A stretch of 64,000 nt of DNA from Variovorax flavidus (GCF_030317145.1 NZ_JASZYE010000001.1:1798001-1862000); one strand, 5' to 3'; numbered from the stretch's first letter, positions 34,877 to 44,281 are shown. Program-made: numbers and translations. The notes: generated by a model from the sequence alone, not told the origin.

Positions 34877-37363
34877 ATGGCGATGTCCAATGGATGGTTC
34901 ATGACGCCCCCGGACTCGTCTCCCGCTTCGCTCTCGGGCGATCTCGCGCCGCCGGCCGGTGGCCGACGCTTCGCGGTGTTGTCGCAGGCGACGCGGGAGG
35001 TTCACCGCGGGCGCCTGTTTCGCAAGTACCTGCTGCTCATCCTCTCCCTGGTGACGACCGTGTTGCTGGCCTCCAGCGCGATCGGCCTCTACTTCTCCTA
35101 CCAGGAGAACAAGACGTCGCTCGCCAGCTTCCAGCATGAAAAAGCGGTCGGCGCGGCCTTGCGCATCGAGCAGTACGTCCAGCAGGTGTCCCAGCAATTG
35201 ACCTATGCGTCGCTGGCCCAGCTGGACGCCTCCGATCTGGAATCGCGGCGCACGGAGTTCTGGCGCCTGCTGCGCCAGGCTCCGGAGGTGACCGACATCG
35301 CACAGCTCGATCGCAAGGGCCGCGAGCAGATCGCGGTGTCGCGGCTGGGCATGGATGTCATGGGCTCCGGCAAGGACCGGTCGGCTGAAGAAGCCTTCCG
35401 CAACGCCGTGCCCGATGCAGCGTGGTTCGGCCCGGTCTACTTCAACCGCGACACGGAGCCCTACATGACGGTGGCGATCCGCTCCGGCGGCGAGAAAGGC
35501 CCCGTCACCATCGCCGAGCTGAACCTCAAGTTCATCTGGGAGGTCGTGTCGCGCATCCAGATCGGCCAGAAGGGCAAGGCCTATGTCGTCGACAGCAACG
35601 GCTTGCTGGTGGCGGACCCGGACATCGGCCTGGTCCTGCGCAAGACCAGCGTGGCCGCGCTGCCGCATGTGCAGGCCGCGGCGGCCGATGGCGCCGTCGA
35701 GGACCAGGCGATGGTGTCGCGCGACCTCCACGGCGCCACTGTGCTGACGTCGATGGCGCCGATCAAGTCGCTGGGCTGGAAGGTCTTCGTCGAACAGCCG
35801 ATTGCCGAGGTGTACGCAAAGCTCAACGCGTCCTTCCTGCGCGCCGCGGTGCTGCTGCTGGCCGGCCTGCTGATCTCGGCACTGGCGGCATCGGTGCTGG
35901 CGCGCAACATGGTGCAGCCGATCCGCACGCTGGCCCGGGGAGCGCGTCGCATCGGCGAAGGCGATCTCAACCAGCAGATCGTCGTCAACACGGGCGACGA
36001 GCTGGAAGGGCTGGCCAACCAGTTCAACCGCATGTCGGCCCAGCTTCGAGAGCTATACGGCGGTCTGGAGCGCAAGGTGGAACTGCGCACCGCCGAGCTG
36101 ACGGCGGCGCTCGAATTCCAGACTGCGACGGCGGAGATTCTTCGGGTGCTCAGCCGTTCGCCGACCGATCTGCAACCCGTGCTGCAGGCGGTCGCCGAGC
36201 GCTCGGTGCGCCTGTGCCGCGCGCATGGCAGCCGTGTCTGGCTGCCGGAAGGCGACCACCTGCGGGCCATGACCGGCTACCAGGTGGAGACCGGTGCCGA
36301 ATTGGGCCGCGACGAGCTGCCGCTGAACAGCGCAACGGTGATCGGCCGCGCCTTCGTCGAACGGCGAACAGTGCACGTCGAGGACATCGCGAAGCTCATC
36401 AATTCGCGCTACCCCGATTCGCGCGAGGCGCAGACGCGTCTGGGATTCCGGACGGTGCTGGCCGTGCCCATGGTCCGTGAGGGCGCGTCGGTCGGCATCA
36501 TCGCCGTGCTCCGCACGGAGGTTCAGCCCTTCTCGAACGCCGAAGTCCGCCTCGTCGAGACCTTTGCCGACCAGGCCGTGATCGCGATCCAGAATGCGCG
36601 GCTCTTCCAGGAAATCGAGGACAAGAGCCGGCAGCTGGAAGTCGCCAACCACCACAAGTCGGAGTTCCTGGCGAACATGTCGCATGAGTTGCGCACGCCG
36701 CTGAACGCCATCATCGGCTTCTCCGAGGTGCTGACCGAGCGGATGTTCGGCGAGGTCAACGCCAAGCAGATGGAATATCTGCAGGACATCCACTCCTCCG
36801 GCCAGCATCTGCTGACGCTCATCAACGACGTACTGGACCTCTCGAAGATCGAGGCCGGCCGGATGGAGCTGGACCTGAGCTGCTTCGACCTCGGCCTGTT
36901 GCTCGACAACGCCCTCACCCTCGTGCGCGAGCGTGCGCAGCGCAACGGCCTGTCGATGTCGCTGGAGGTCGGCGAAGGGTTGAACGAGTGGGTGGCGGAC
37001 GCGCGCAAGGTCAAGCAGGTGGTGGTGAACCTGCTGTCCAACGCGGTGAAGTTCACACCGGCCGGCGGGCGCGTGCGGCTGAGTGCGCAGCGCGTCGAGA
37101 AGGCCGGCAAGCCGATGGCCGAGGTGAGCGTGGCCGACACCGGCGTCGGCATCGCACCGGAGGACCAGGCGCTGGTGTTCGACGAATTCCGCCAGGCCGG
37201 CGGCGACTATCTGCGCAAGGCCGAAGGCACCGGGCTGGGCCTGTCGCTCGCCAAGCGATTCGTGGAGCTGCATGGCGGGACACTGGGCGTCGACAGCCGC
37301 CTCGGCGAAGGCGCGACCTTCACCTTCCTGCTGCCGCTGCTGACCCTGGAGGCTGTTGTATGA
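34877..37363 (+). CDS. Membrane sensor histidine kinase (Cache-HAMP-GAF)
   Basis: 828-aa kinase. An N-terminal tail of about 45 residues precedes TM1 (YLLLILSLVTTVLLASSAIGLY), a Cache-type periplasmic domain (about 80-310), TM2 (LLLAGLLISALAASVLA) and a HAMP segment (about 345-400). A GAF domain (about 430-570) follows, then HisKA with NMSHELRTPLNAI and a HATPase domain with NLLSNAVKF, DTGVGI and GTGLGL. ATG 34877 is the first of three close in-frame starts, and no better ribosome site distinguishes them. It overlaps the receiver gene (ATGA), so the three genes form one operon. Confidence 0.88.
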   Translation: MAMSNGWFMTPPDSSPASLSGDLAPPAGGRRFAVLSQATREVHRGRLFRKYLLLILSLVTTVLLASSAIGLYFSYQENKTSLASFQHEKAVGAALRIEQYVQQVSQQLTYASLAQLDASDLESRRTEFWRLLRQAPEVTDIAQLDRKGREQIAVSRLGMDVMGSGKDRSAEEAFRNAVPDAAWFGPVYFNRDTEPYMTVAIRSGGEKGPVTIAELNLKFIWEVVSRIQIGQKGKAYVVDSNGLLVADPDIGLVLRKTSVAALPHVQAAAADGAVEDQAMVSRDLHGATVLTSMAPIKSLGWKVFVEQPIAEVYAKLNASFLRAAVLLLAGLLISALAASVLARNMVQPIRTLARGARRIGEGDLNQQIVVNTGDELEGLANQFNRMSAQLRELYGGLERKVELRTAELTAALEFQTATAEILRVLSRSPTDLQPVLQAVAERSVRLCRAHGSRVWLPEGDHLRAMTGYQVETGAELGRDELPLNSATVIGRAFVERRTVHVEDIAKLINSRYPDSREAQTRLGFRTVLAVPMVREGASVGIIAVLRTEVQPFSNAEVRLVETFADQAVIAIQNARLFQEIEDKSRQLEVANHHKSEFLANMSHELRTPLNAIIGFSEVLTERMFGEVNAKQMEYLQDIHSSGQHLLTLINDVLDLSKIEAGRMELDLSCFDLGLLLDNALTLVRERAQRNGLSMSLEVGEGLNEWVADARKVKQVVVNLLSNAVKFTPAGGRVRLSAQRVEKAGKPMAEVSVADTGVGIAPEDQALVFDEFRQAGGDYLRKAEGTGLGLSLAKRFVELHGGTLGVDSRLGEGATFTFLLPLLTLEAVV

Positions 37364-37737
37364 GCACTATCCTGATCGTCGAGGACAACGAGAAGAACAT
37401 GAAGCTGGCGCGCGACATCCTCCAGCACAAGGGTCACGTCACGCTGGAAGCCAAGACCGGGGAACAGGGCGTGCGCCTCGCGATCCTGCACCAGCCGGAC
37501 CTGATCCTCATGGACATCCTGCTGCCCGGTATCGACGGCATCGCCGCCCTCGGCCAGATCCGCGAGCAGCCCGCTCTGGATGCCACGCCCGTCATCGCGA
37601 TCTCGGCCTCCGTCATGCCGGACGCCCAGCACCACATCGTCAACTCGGGCTTCGACGCATTCCTGACCAAGCCCGTTTCGCTCAAGCCCTTTCTCGAAGT
37701 CGTGGATCGGCTGCTCACAGAGGGGCGTTCGAAATGA
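37360..37737 (+). CDS. Single-domain response regulator (CheY/DivK-like)
   Basis: 125-aa receiver domain only. Acidic pocket ILIVEDNEKNM, phosphoacceptor Asp in LILMDILLPGIDG (Asp53), and Lys in FLTKPVSL. With no output domain it is likely to relay phosphate or sequester signal. It overlaps both the kinase stop and the start of the cyclase gene. It is very similar in plan to DivK-like proteins that bind hybrid kinases. Confidence 0.9.
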   Translation: MSTILIVEDNEKNMKLARDILQHKGHVTLEAKTGEQGVRLAILHQPDLILMDILLPGIDGIAALGQIREQPALDATPVIAISASVMPDAQHHIVNSGFDAFLTKPVSLKPFLEVVDRLLTEGRSK

Positions 37738-38855
37738 GCGCCCACATCCTGGTCGTCGACGACGTCGCGCAGAACCTCCGGCTGCTGTCGGACCTGCTGA
37801 GTGCGCGCGGCTACCGCACGAGCACCGCGGCGTCCGGCGAGGACGCGCTGACGAGCATCGCCGCCGACCCGCCCGACCTGGTGCTGCTCGACGTGATGAT
37901 GCCGGGCATGAACGGCTACGACGTGTGCCGCGCCATCCGCGCCGACCCGGCCTGCGCGGTGCTGCCGGTGGTGCTGGTGACCGCGCTCGACCCCGAGCAG
38001 GAACGCGTGAAGGGCCTGAACGCCGGCGCGGACGACTTCCTGAGCAAGCCCATCAACCAGGCCGAGCTGATGGCGCGCGTGCGTTCGCTGCTGCGCGTGA
38101 AGACGCTGTACGACGAAGTGCAGCGCCAGCGCGCCGAACTGCAGGCGTGGAACGCCACGCTGGAGCAGCGCGTGCAGGAGAGCGTGCAGCAGCTCGAACG
38201 CATCGGCCAGCTCAAGCGCTTCTTCTCGCCCCAGCTGGCCGAGGCGATTCTTGCGGGCGGCGCCGACGATCCCCTGCGCAGCCATCGTCGTGAAATCACC
38301 GTCGTCTTTCTCGACCTTCGCGGCTTCACCGCCTTCACCGAAACCGCGGAGCCCGAAGAGGTGATGGCCGTGCTGGCGCAGTACCACGCCGCGATGGGGC
38401 GGCTGGTGCTGGCCCACGAGGGCACGCTGGAGCGCTTCTCCGGGGACGGCATGATGATCTTCTTCAACGACCCGCAGCCCGTTCCCGACGCACCGGCTCG
38501 CGCACTGCGCATGGCCGTCCAGATGCAAGGAGAGATGGCGGCGCTCAGCGGGCAATGGCGCCGGCGCGGCTACGACCTGCACATGGGCATCGGCATCGCC
38601 CAGGGCTTCGCGACGCTCGGCGGCATCGGCTTCGACGCGCGCATCGACTATGGCGCCATCGGCACGGTCACCAACCTGGCCGCCCGGCTGTGCGGGGAAG
38701 CCGCGGGGGGCGAAATCCTGATCTCGCAGCGCGTTCACGGTGCATTGCAGGATGGGTCACCGGACAGCGGATGGTCGATCCAGGAGGCGGGCGAACTGGA
38801 GCTCAAGGGGTTCCAGCGCAAGGTGCCGGCGTGGCGGGTAGTGTGCGTGTCTTAA
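37734..38855 (+). CDS. Response regulator with class III nucleotide cyclase domain
   Basis: 373-aa protein. The receiver (1-120, Asp in VLLDVMMPGMNG) is joined by a coiled coil (YDEVQRQRAELQAWNATLEQRVQESVQQLE) to a class III adenylate/guanylate cyclase domain. Both metal-binding Asp are visible (VVFLDLRGFTAF and ERFSGDGMMIFF), with the conserved IDYGAIGTVTNLAARL stretch. Output is probably cAMP or cGMP under control of the upstream kinase. Start overlaps the single-domain regulator. Confidence 0.88.
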   Translation: MSAHILVVDDVAQNLRLLSDLLSARGYRTSTAASGEDALTSIAADPPDLVLLDVMMPGMNGYDVCRAIRADPACAVLPVVLVTALDPEQERVKGLNAGADDFLSKPINQAELMARVRSLLRVKTLYDEVQRQRAELQAWNATLEQRVQESVQQLERIGQLKRFFSPQLAEAILAGGADDPLRSHRREITVVFLDLRGFTAFTETAEPEEVMAVLAQYHAAMGRLVLAHEGTLERFSGDGMMIFFNDPQPVPDAPARALRMAVQMQGEMAALSGQWRRRGYDLHMGIGIAQGFATLGGIGFDARIDYGAIGTVTNLAARLCGEAAGGEILISQRVHGALQDGSPDSGWSIQEAGELELKGFQRKVPAWRVVCVS

Positions 38856-38865
38856 GGAGAATCCC

Positions 38866-39306
38866 ATGCGTGTGATGGTGATGGTCAAGGCGACCCGGGA
38901 ATCGGAAGCCGGCGAGATGCCCGACACGGAGCTGCTGGCAGCCATGGGCAAGTTCAACGAGGAACTCTTCAGGGCAGGCGTGCTCCTCGCCGGCGAAGGC
39001 CTGCACCCGAGCGCACGGGGCAAACGGGTGCGCTTCTCGGGCAACGATCGGACGGTGATCGACGGCCCCTTCGCAGAGACCAAGGAACTCGTCGCCGGGT
39101 TCTGGCTGTGGCAGGTCAAGTCCGTGGAGGAAGCCGTCGAATGGGTCAGACGCTGCCCTAACCCCATGCACGGCGACTCCGAGATCGAGATTCGACCGCT
39201 GTTCGAGATCGACGATTTCGGCGCCCAGCTCACGCCCGAGCTGCGGGCCCAGGACGAGCGCCTGCGTGCCGAAGCCGAAAGCGCGGCGAAGAAGAAATCA
39301 CCCTGA
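38866..39306 (+). CDS. YciI-like (DGPF) family protein
   Basis: 146-aa protein with the DGPFAE signature (VIDGPFAETKELVAGFWL) and the ferredoxin-like fold of the YCII family. The biochemical role is unknown; relatives accompany extracytoplasmic sigma-factor genes. Start has AAGGAG 7 nt upstream and lies 10 bases after the cyclase gene, so it might share the operon. Charged tail (EAESAAKKKSP) ends the protein. The convergent barrel gene is one base away. Confidence 0.85.
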   Translation: MRVMVMVKATRESEAGEMPDTELLAAMGKFNEELFRAGVLLAGEGLHPSARGKRVRFSGNDRTVIDGPFAETKELVAGFWLWQVKSVEEAVEWVRRCPNPMHGDSEIEIRPLFEIDDFGAQLTPELRAQDERLRAEAESAAKKKSP

Positions 39307-39307
39307 A

Positions 39308-40474
39308 CTAGCGCCAGGCGTTGCCCACCTGGATGTACCAGGTCCCGCCCTCCGGGCCCTTGGCATAGTCCAGTCCGACCCACATCCCGAGCCGCCGGGC
39401 AATCTGGTAGCGAAAGCCCGCGCCCCGGCTGATGACATTCTCTGCCTCGCTGAAGCTCGTGTTCTGGCCCCAGGCGCGGCCGGCGCCGACGAAGCCGACC
39501 ACCGCCCAGCGCGGCGTGAAATTCCAGCGCAGTTCGGTCTCGGCCACCGCCGTTCGCTCGTCCTGGTAGCGCGCCGCGGGTATGCCGCGCATGTCGATGA
39601 AGGGCAGCATGTAGAACGGTGTCCGCCCGCTCACGGCGCGGCCGTCCAGCCGGCCGCCGAGCACCAGGCTTTCGGTGATGGGCCAGTAGGCGAACACGTG
39701 GCCGCGATAGCTCTCGAAACGCGTGTCGCTGCCGAGGTCCGGGCTGTAGAAGGTCGCATCGAGCGCGCCTGTCCAGCCCTTCGACGGCGTGAAGATGTTG
39801 TCGCGCGTGTCGTGCTCCAGGGTCAGGCCCAGGCCCGAAGTGCGCCGCGTGGTCTGGTCGGGACCGAGGCCGGAACGCGGGTCCTGGCTCAGGTCCAGCT
39901 TGCTGTTGAGGTCCAGGTAGATCCAGCGAAGGCCCAGCCAGTTGTCGCTCTCGCCGAGGCGGCGCAGCACCTGCTGGCTCGACATCCATCCGTCCAGCGA
40001 ATAGGCGAGGCTGTGTGCGCCGCCGCCCAGGCCGGTGCCGCCGATGCCGTAGAACGACAGGTTGACGTCGGCGCGGCCGACGCCGCCACGGTAGCGCCAA
40101 CGGTCCTCGTCGAAGCTCACCATGCCGCCTGCGAAGGCGGCCTTGGTGCCGTTCTCGGTGGCAGCCCCGCCCAGGACGAAGATGTCGGGCGGCGTCATGT
40201 GGCCGGTCTCCCTGGCTCTCTCGCCGCTGTCGCGCAACGAGTTGCGTACGAACATCAAGGCCACGCCGCCGCCATAGCCCACGGCGGGTTCGGTGATCAC
40301 GATCGGAACCGGTAGGAAGCCCTTGCGATCGATGAGCCAGTCCGAAATGTCGAGGTGATGGTCCTGCGAGTCGATGAAGCCTTCCAGAAAGGCGTGGGCC
40401 TGCTCGCAAAGCAGGAAAGCGGAAAGGCCCACGGCCGACAATGCACGAAGCGCCCATTCCGCAGTTCGATTCAT
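39308..40474 (-). CDS. Outer-membrane beta-barrel protein (Omp85/BamA-like barrel)
   Basis: 388-aa outer-membrane protein. The signal peptide is SAFLLCEQAHA. There are no POTRA domains; the rest looks like the bacterial surface-antigen (D15) barrel with patterns TLEHDTRDNIFTPSKGWTGALDATFY, RAWGQNTSFSEAENVISRGAGFRYQIARR and a final GLDYAKGPEGGTWYIQVGNAWR. Starting at 40474 gives a clean signal peptide; the longer reading to 40615 is upstream DNA. Similar stand-alone proteins are usually annotated as BamA/TamA family with unknown role. Divergent from the SRPBCC gene. Confidence 0.8.
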   Translation of the reverse strand: MNRTAEWALRALSAVGLSAFLLCEQAHAFLEGFIDSQDHHLDISDWLIDRKGFLPVPIVITEPAVGYGGGVALMFVRNSLRDSGERARETGHMTPPDIFVLGGAATENGTKAAFAGGMVSFDEDRWRYRGGVGRADVNLSFYGIGGTGLGGGAHSLAYSLDGWMSSQQVLRRLGESDNWLGLRWIYLDLNSKLDLSQDPRSGLGPDQTTRRTSGLGLTLEHDTRDNIFTPSKGWTGALDATFYSPDLGSDTRFESYRGHVFAYWPITESLVLGGRLDGRAVSGRTPFYMLPFIDMRGIPAARYQDERTAVAETELRWNFTPRWAVVGFVGAGRAWGQNTSFSEAENVISRGAGFRYQIARRLGMWVGLDYAKGPEGGTWYIQVGNAWR

Positions 40475-40636
40475 CGTTTGCACACTCCAGAAGGACCTGC
40501 AACTCTCCCCTGCCCTCAAGGGAAATCCGGACACGCAGGGTAGTGGCAGGGCGCCAGCGGGTCTATTGCACCAAGGGGCACTCCCGCTGCCGGGCTGTGG
40601 CAGCATGCGGGCCATTCAAGACGGGAAAGGCAAGGC

Positions 40637-41041
40637 GTGGCCGCAATACAAGAGGCATGGGTCGTGAGCGAGACACTCGACGTACCGGCGAAGGTTGTCT
40701 ATGACTTCACCCGGCAGATGGAAAACCTGCCGTCGTGGGCGTCCGGCCTGGCGGCAGGCATCGAGCACCGCGATGGCGCATGGTTCGCCGACTCGCCGAT
40801 GGGCCAGGTCAAGGTGGAGATGGCGCCGGTCAATTCGTTCGGCGTGCTCGACCACGACGTCACGCTCCCGAACGGGCTCAGCGTCCACAACGCGTTCCGC
40901 GTCACGCCCTGCGGCGACGGAAGCCTGCTGACCTTCGTCGTGCTCCGGCTGGCAGGCGTCAGCCAGGAAAACTTCGACGCGGACGTGGCGCATGTTCGCC
41001 GCGACCTCGCAGCGTTGAAGCGCCTGCTCGAATTGCCGTGA
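40637..41041 (+). CDS. SRPBCC-fold protein
   Basis: 134-aa protein of the START/SRPBCC superfamily (helix-grip fold with an internal ligand pocket). The N-terminal signature VSETLDVPAKVVYDFTRQMENLPSWA and the C-terminal helix (DADVAHVRRDLAALKRLLEL) are present. GTG 40637 with AAGGC upstream is my start; a GTG nine codons on (MSETLDV) is also plausible. The stop overlaps the LysR GTG, so the two genes are coupled. Substrate unknown. Confidence 0.75.
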   Translation: MAAIQEAWVVSETLDVPAKVVYDFTRQMENLPSWASGLAAGIEHRDGAWFADSPMGQVKVEMAPVNSFGVLDHDVTLPNGLSVHNAFRVTPCGDGSLLTFVVLRLAGVSQENFDADVAHVRRDLAALKRLLELP

Positions 41042-41940
41042 ATCTCCATCGGCTCGATCTTTTTTCGCTCTCGCTGTTCAGCCTGGTGGCGCGCAGCGGC
41101 AGCATCAGCAAGGGCGCCGAACTGGCGCACCTCGCCGTGGGCGCCGCCAGCAAGCGCATCACGGACCTCGAGGCGGCCGTGGGCGCCACCTTGCTGGAGC
41201 GCCATTCGCGCGGCATCACCCTGACCGTGGCCGGCCACGCGCTGCAGGTGCACGCACAACGCATCCTCAGCGACGTCGACCAACTGGCCGCGGATCTGTC
41301 GGACTACGCGACTGGCCTGGTGGGCGTCGTGCGCCTGTGGGCCAACACGTCGGCAGTGACGCAATTCCTGCCGGCGGACATCTCGTCCTTCGTCCGTGCG
41401 AACGCCGGCATTCGCATCGAACTCGAGGAAGAGGACAGCGGCGAAGTGGTGCTGGCAGTGCTCGACGGCCGCGCCGATATCGGCATCTTCGCCGACCGCA
41501 CGCCCGCCCTGGGCCTGCACCAGATGAACTACCGCGAAGACCGCCTGGTCCTCGTGGTGCCGCAGGGCCATCCCCTCGCGCGCCGCCGCTCCGTGCACTT
41601 CGCCGAGGCCATCGACTACGACTTCGTCAGCCTTCCCAAGGGCACCTCGCTGGCCAAGCGCCTGCAAGCCGAGACCAAGGCGCTCGGCCGCAGCCTGAAG
41701 ATGCGCCTGCAGGTCCGCAGCTTCGATGCGATGTGCCAGATGGTGGCGGCCGGCCTGGGCGTCGCGGTGCTGCCGCGCGAAGCGGTCCAGCCCCATCTGC
41801 GCTCGATGAACCTGAAGCAGATCACCTTGCAGGATTCATGGGCCAGGCGTCGCCTCCTGATCGGATTGCGCGACGCCAGCGCCGTGCCGCGGCACGTGCG
41901 CCTGTTGATCGACCACCTCTGCGACCCGGGCGGGCACTAG
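41038..41940 (+). CDS. LysR-family transcriptional regulator
   Basis: 300-aa LysR-type regulator. Winged HTH with FSLVARSGSISKGAELAHLAVGAASKRITDLEAAVGATLLERHSRG, then the effector-binding two-lobe domain (about 90-290). GTG 41038 overlaps the SRPBCC stop. It lies directly upstream of the CoA transferase/HMG-CoA lyase genes on the same strand and probably regulates them. An inverted repeat at 41978-41998 is a possible binding site, although LysR genes are more often divergent from their targets. Confidence 0.9.
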   Translation: MNLHRLDLFSLSLFSLVARSGSISKGAELAHLAVGAASKRITDLEAAVGATLLERHSRGITLTVAGHALQVHAQRILSDVDQLAADLSDYATGLVGVVRLWANTSAVTQFLPADISSFVRANAGIRIELEEEDSGEVVLAVLDGRADIGIFADRTPALGLHQMNYREDRLVLVVPQGHPLARRRSVHFAEAIDYDFVSLPKGTSLAKRLQAETKALGRSLKMRLQVRSFDAMCQMVAAGLGVAVLPREAVQPHLRSMNLKQITLQDSWARRRLLIGLRDASAVPRHVRLLIDHLCDPGGH

Positions 41941-41977
41941 CGTCGCCGCGGGGATCCTTCGGGGGAAACCCGCGCCC

Positions 41978-41998
41978 GCTTTCGCGATCCACGAAAGC
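41978..41998 (+). promoter_or_regulatory. Inverted repeat before the CoA-transferase gene
   Basis: GCTTTCG and CGAAAGC, perfect over 7 bp with a 7-base spacer, located 73 bases before the CoA-transferase start. It could be a LysR operator or a weak terminator for the upstream gene; no test is possible from sequence alone. Confidence 0.35.
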
Positions 41999-42071
41999 TG
42001 GGTCTGCGGCTTTGTCGTTCCCTTGGCGGGGCGGCGATTCGAGAATTCATGCACCCCAAGGAGACACACGC

Positions 42072-43295
42072 ATGAACGAAGAGTCCGCCCCCACCCTGCC
42101 GCTGACGCCCGCGGCCCTGAAGGGCTTGCGCGTCATCGAGATGGGCCAGCTGATCGCCGGCCCCTTCGCCGGCAAGACGCTCGGCGAATTCGGCGCGGAC
42201 GTGATCAAGATCGAGGCGCCGGGCACGGGCGATCCGCTGCGCAACTGGCGCCTCATCAAGGAAGGCACGTCGGTCTGGTGGCAAGTGCAGTCGCGCAACA
42301 AGCGCTCCATCGCGCTCGACCTGCGCAGCCCCGAAGGACAGGACATCGCCCGCAAGCTGATCGCCGAGGCCGACGTCCTGATCGAGAACTTCCGCCCCGG
42401 CACGCTGGAAGGCTGGGGCATGGGCTACGACGTCCTGTCGAAGCTCAACCCGGGCCTGGTGATGCTGCGCATCTCGGGCTACGGCCAGACCGGCCCCTAT
42501 CGCGACCTCCCGGGCTTCGGCGCCATCGGCGAGGCGATGGGCGGCTTGCGGCATCTCACCGGCGAGCCGGGCCGCGTTCCGGTGCGCTGCGGCATCTCGA
42601 TCGGCGACACGCTGGCCGCGCTGCACGGCACCATCGGTATCCTCACCGCGCTGTACCACCGCAAGGTCAACGGCGGCCAGGGACAGGTGATCGACGTGGC
42701 GCTGCACGAGGCGGTCTTCAACGTCATGGAAAGCCTGCTGCCCGAGTACAGCGCATTCGGTGCGGTGCGCGAGGCGGCCGGCAGCGCGCTGCCGGGCATC
42801 GCACCGTCGAACGCCTACCGGTGCAGCGACGGCTACGTGCTGATCGCAGGCAATGGCGACAGCATCTTCAAGCGGCTGATGCAGGTCATCGGCCGCGACG
42901 ACCTGGGCGCCGATGCCGGACTCGCCAACAACGCCGGCCGGGTGGCACGCGTCGCGCAGCTCGACGAGGCGATCGAGGCCTGGACGCAATCGCGCGCCGT
43001 GGTGGAGGTCCTCGCCGTCCTCGGCGAAGCCCGGGTGCCGGCCGGCAAGGTCTACACAGCGAAGGACATCGACGAAGACCCGCACTACCGGGCGCGCGAC
43101 ATGATCCTCCAGCAGACCACGCGCGACGGCTACGTGGTCGACGTTCCTGGCGTCGTGCCCAAGCTGCTCGGTACGCCGGGCACCGTGCGCTCGTCGGCGC
43201 CCCGCCTGGGCGACGACACCGATGCGGTACTCGACGAACTCGGTTTTTCAACTCAAGACATCGCCGCCCTGCGCGGCAGGAAGGTGGTCGCATGA
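42072..43295 (+). CDS. CaiB/BaiF-family CoA transferase
   Basis: 407-aa CoA transferase of family III. Conserved motifs are RVIEMGQLIAGPFAGKTLGEFGADVIKIE at the N-terminus, NKRSIALDLRSPEGQ and the LPGFGAIGEAMGG loop. In formyl-CoA transferase the catalytic Asp sits in SMQDAVLN; the equivalent block here reads VALHEAVFN, so a Glu is at that place. From memory, several relatives of the citramalate/mesaconate type have this too. ATG 42072 has AAGGAG upstream; the longer frame from 41337 overlaps LysR and is rejected. It overlaps the HMG-CoA lyase start. The pair probably activates and cleaves a 3-hydroxy-3-methyl dicarboxylic acid. Confidence 0.86.
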   Translation: MNEESAPTLPLTPAALKGLRVIEMGQLIAGPFAGKTLGEFGADVIKIEAPGTGDPLRNWRLIKEGTSVWWQVQSRNKRSIALDLRSPEGQDIARKLIAEADVLIENFRPGTLEGWGMGYDVLSKLNPGLVMLRISGYGQTGPYRDLPGFGAIGEAMGGLRHLTGEPGRVPVRCGISIGDTLAALHGTIGILTALYHRKVNGGQGQVIDVALHEAVFNVMESLLPEYSAFGAVREAAGSALPGIAPSNAYRCSDGYVLIAGNGDSIFKRLMQVIGRDDLGADAGLANNAGRVARVAQLDEAIEAWTQSRAVVEVLAVLGEARVPAGKVYTAKDIDEDPHYRARDMILQQTTRDGYVVDVPGVVPKLLGTPGTVRSSAPRLGDDTDAVLDELGFSTQDIAALRGRKVVA

Positions 43296-44281
43296 ACGCC
43301 AACGACACGCTCTGGAACGGCGCCGGCCGGCGCATCCACATGCAGGAGGTCGGCACGCGCGACGGCCTGCAGGTGGAGCAGGCCTTTGTTCCGACGGAAG
43401 ACAAGATCGCGCTGGTCAACGCGCTGTCGCAAGCCGGCTTGTCAAAGATCGAGGTGACGGCCTTCGTCTCGCCAAAGGCGATCCCGGCGTTGCGCGATGC
43501 CGAGATCGTTCTGCGCGAGATCGAGCGCCGGCCCGGCGTGGTCTACAGCGCGCTGGTGCCCAACGTTCGCGGCGCCGAGCGCGCCATCGACGCCAATGCC
43601 GACGAACTCAACCTCGTGATGTCGGCCAGCGAGAGCCACAACCTCGCCAACCTGCGGATGACGCGCGAGCAGTCTTTTGCCGCGCTGTCGGAGGTCAACG
43701 CTCTGGCACGGCAGGCCAAGGTGCCGGTCAACGTTTCGCTCTCGTGCTCCTTCGGTTGCCCGATGGAGGGCGATGTGCCCGTTGCCACGGTGCTCGACTG
43801 GTGCACCCGCTTCGTCGAGGACATGGGCGCACGCGGCGTCACGCTGTGCGACACCACCGGCATGGCCTACCCAGGGCAGGTCGCGGCGCTCACCGCAGCA
43901 TTCCGCGAGCGCTGGCCTGACACCGAAGTCACGCTGCACTTCCACAACACGCGCGGGATGGGGCTGGCGAATGTGCTGGCAGCCATCGGCGCCGGTGCCG
44001 ACCGCTTCGACGCGTCGCTCGGCGGCATCGGCGGCTGCCCGTATGCACCCGGCGCCACCGGCAACGTCTGCAGCGAGGAGATCGTCCACGCGCTCGAGCT
44101 GATGGGCTACCGCACCGGGGTCGATCTCGCGCTGCTGATCGATGCGTCCAGGCGCCTGCCGGCGCTGATCGGCCACGACATTCCGAGCCAGATCGTCAAG
44201 GCGGGGCGCCGGCTCGACCTGCATCCGGTGCCTGCGGATTTCGCCGCCATCCGTGAACGTGCGCTCGCACGAGCCATCTGA
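43292..44281 (+). CDS. Hydroxymethylglutaryl-CoA lyase family
   Basis: 329-aa TIM-barrel lyase of the HMGL-like group. Motifs are EVGTRDGLQ (N-terminal substrate/metal Asp), VSLSCSFGCPMEG, LCDTTGMA, HFHNTRGMG (metal His) and the C-terminal catalytic loop GGCPYAPGATGNV holding a Cys. Members cleave HMG-CoA or a citramalyl/other 3-hydroxyacyl-CoA. It overlaps the CoA-transferase stop (ATGA) and is followed by a Bug-type binding protein gene, so the unit imports, activates and cleaves one substrate. The exact acyl group is open. Confidence 0.88.
   Translation: MNANDTLWNGAGRRIHMQEVGTRDGLQVEQAFVPTEDKIALVNALSQAGLSKIEVTAFVSPKAIPALRDAEIVLREIERRPGVVYSALVPNVRGAERAIDANADELNLVMSASESHNLANLRMTREQSFAALSEVNALARQAKVPVNVSLSCSFGCPMEGDVPVATVLDWCTRFVEDMGARGVTLCDTTGMAYPGQVAALTAAFRERWPDTEVTLHFHNTRGMGLANVLAAIGAGADRFDASLGGIGGCPYAPGATGNVCSEEIVHALELMGYRTGVDLALLIDASRRLPALIGHDIPSQIVKAGRRLDLHPVPADFAAIRERALARAI

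Noticed and set aside
34751..35731. N-terminal extension of the ABC binding-protein frame
   Set aside because: It overlaps the divergent sensor kinase; the signal peptide and AAGGAGG site fix the start at 34750.
41337..42071. Upstream extension of the CoA-transferase frame
   Set aside because: It lies in another frame of the LysR gene; AAGGAG and family alignment support ATG 42072.
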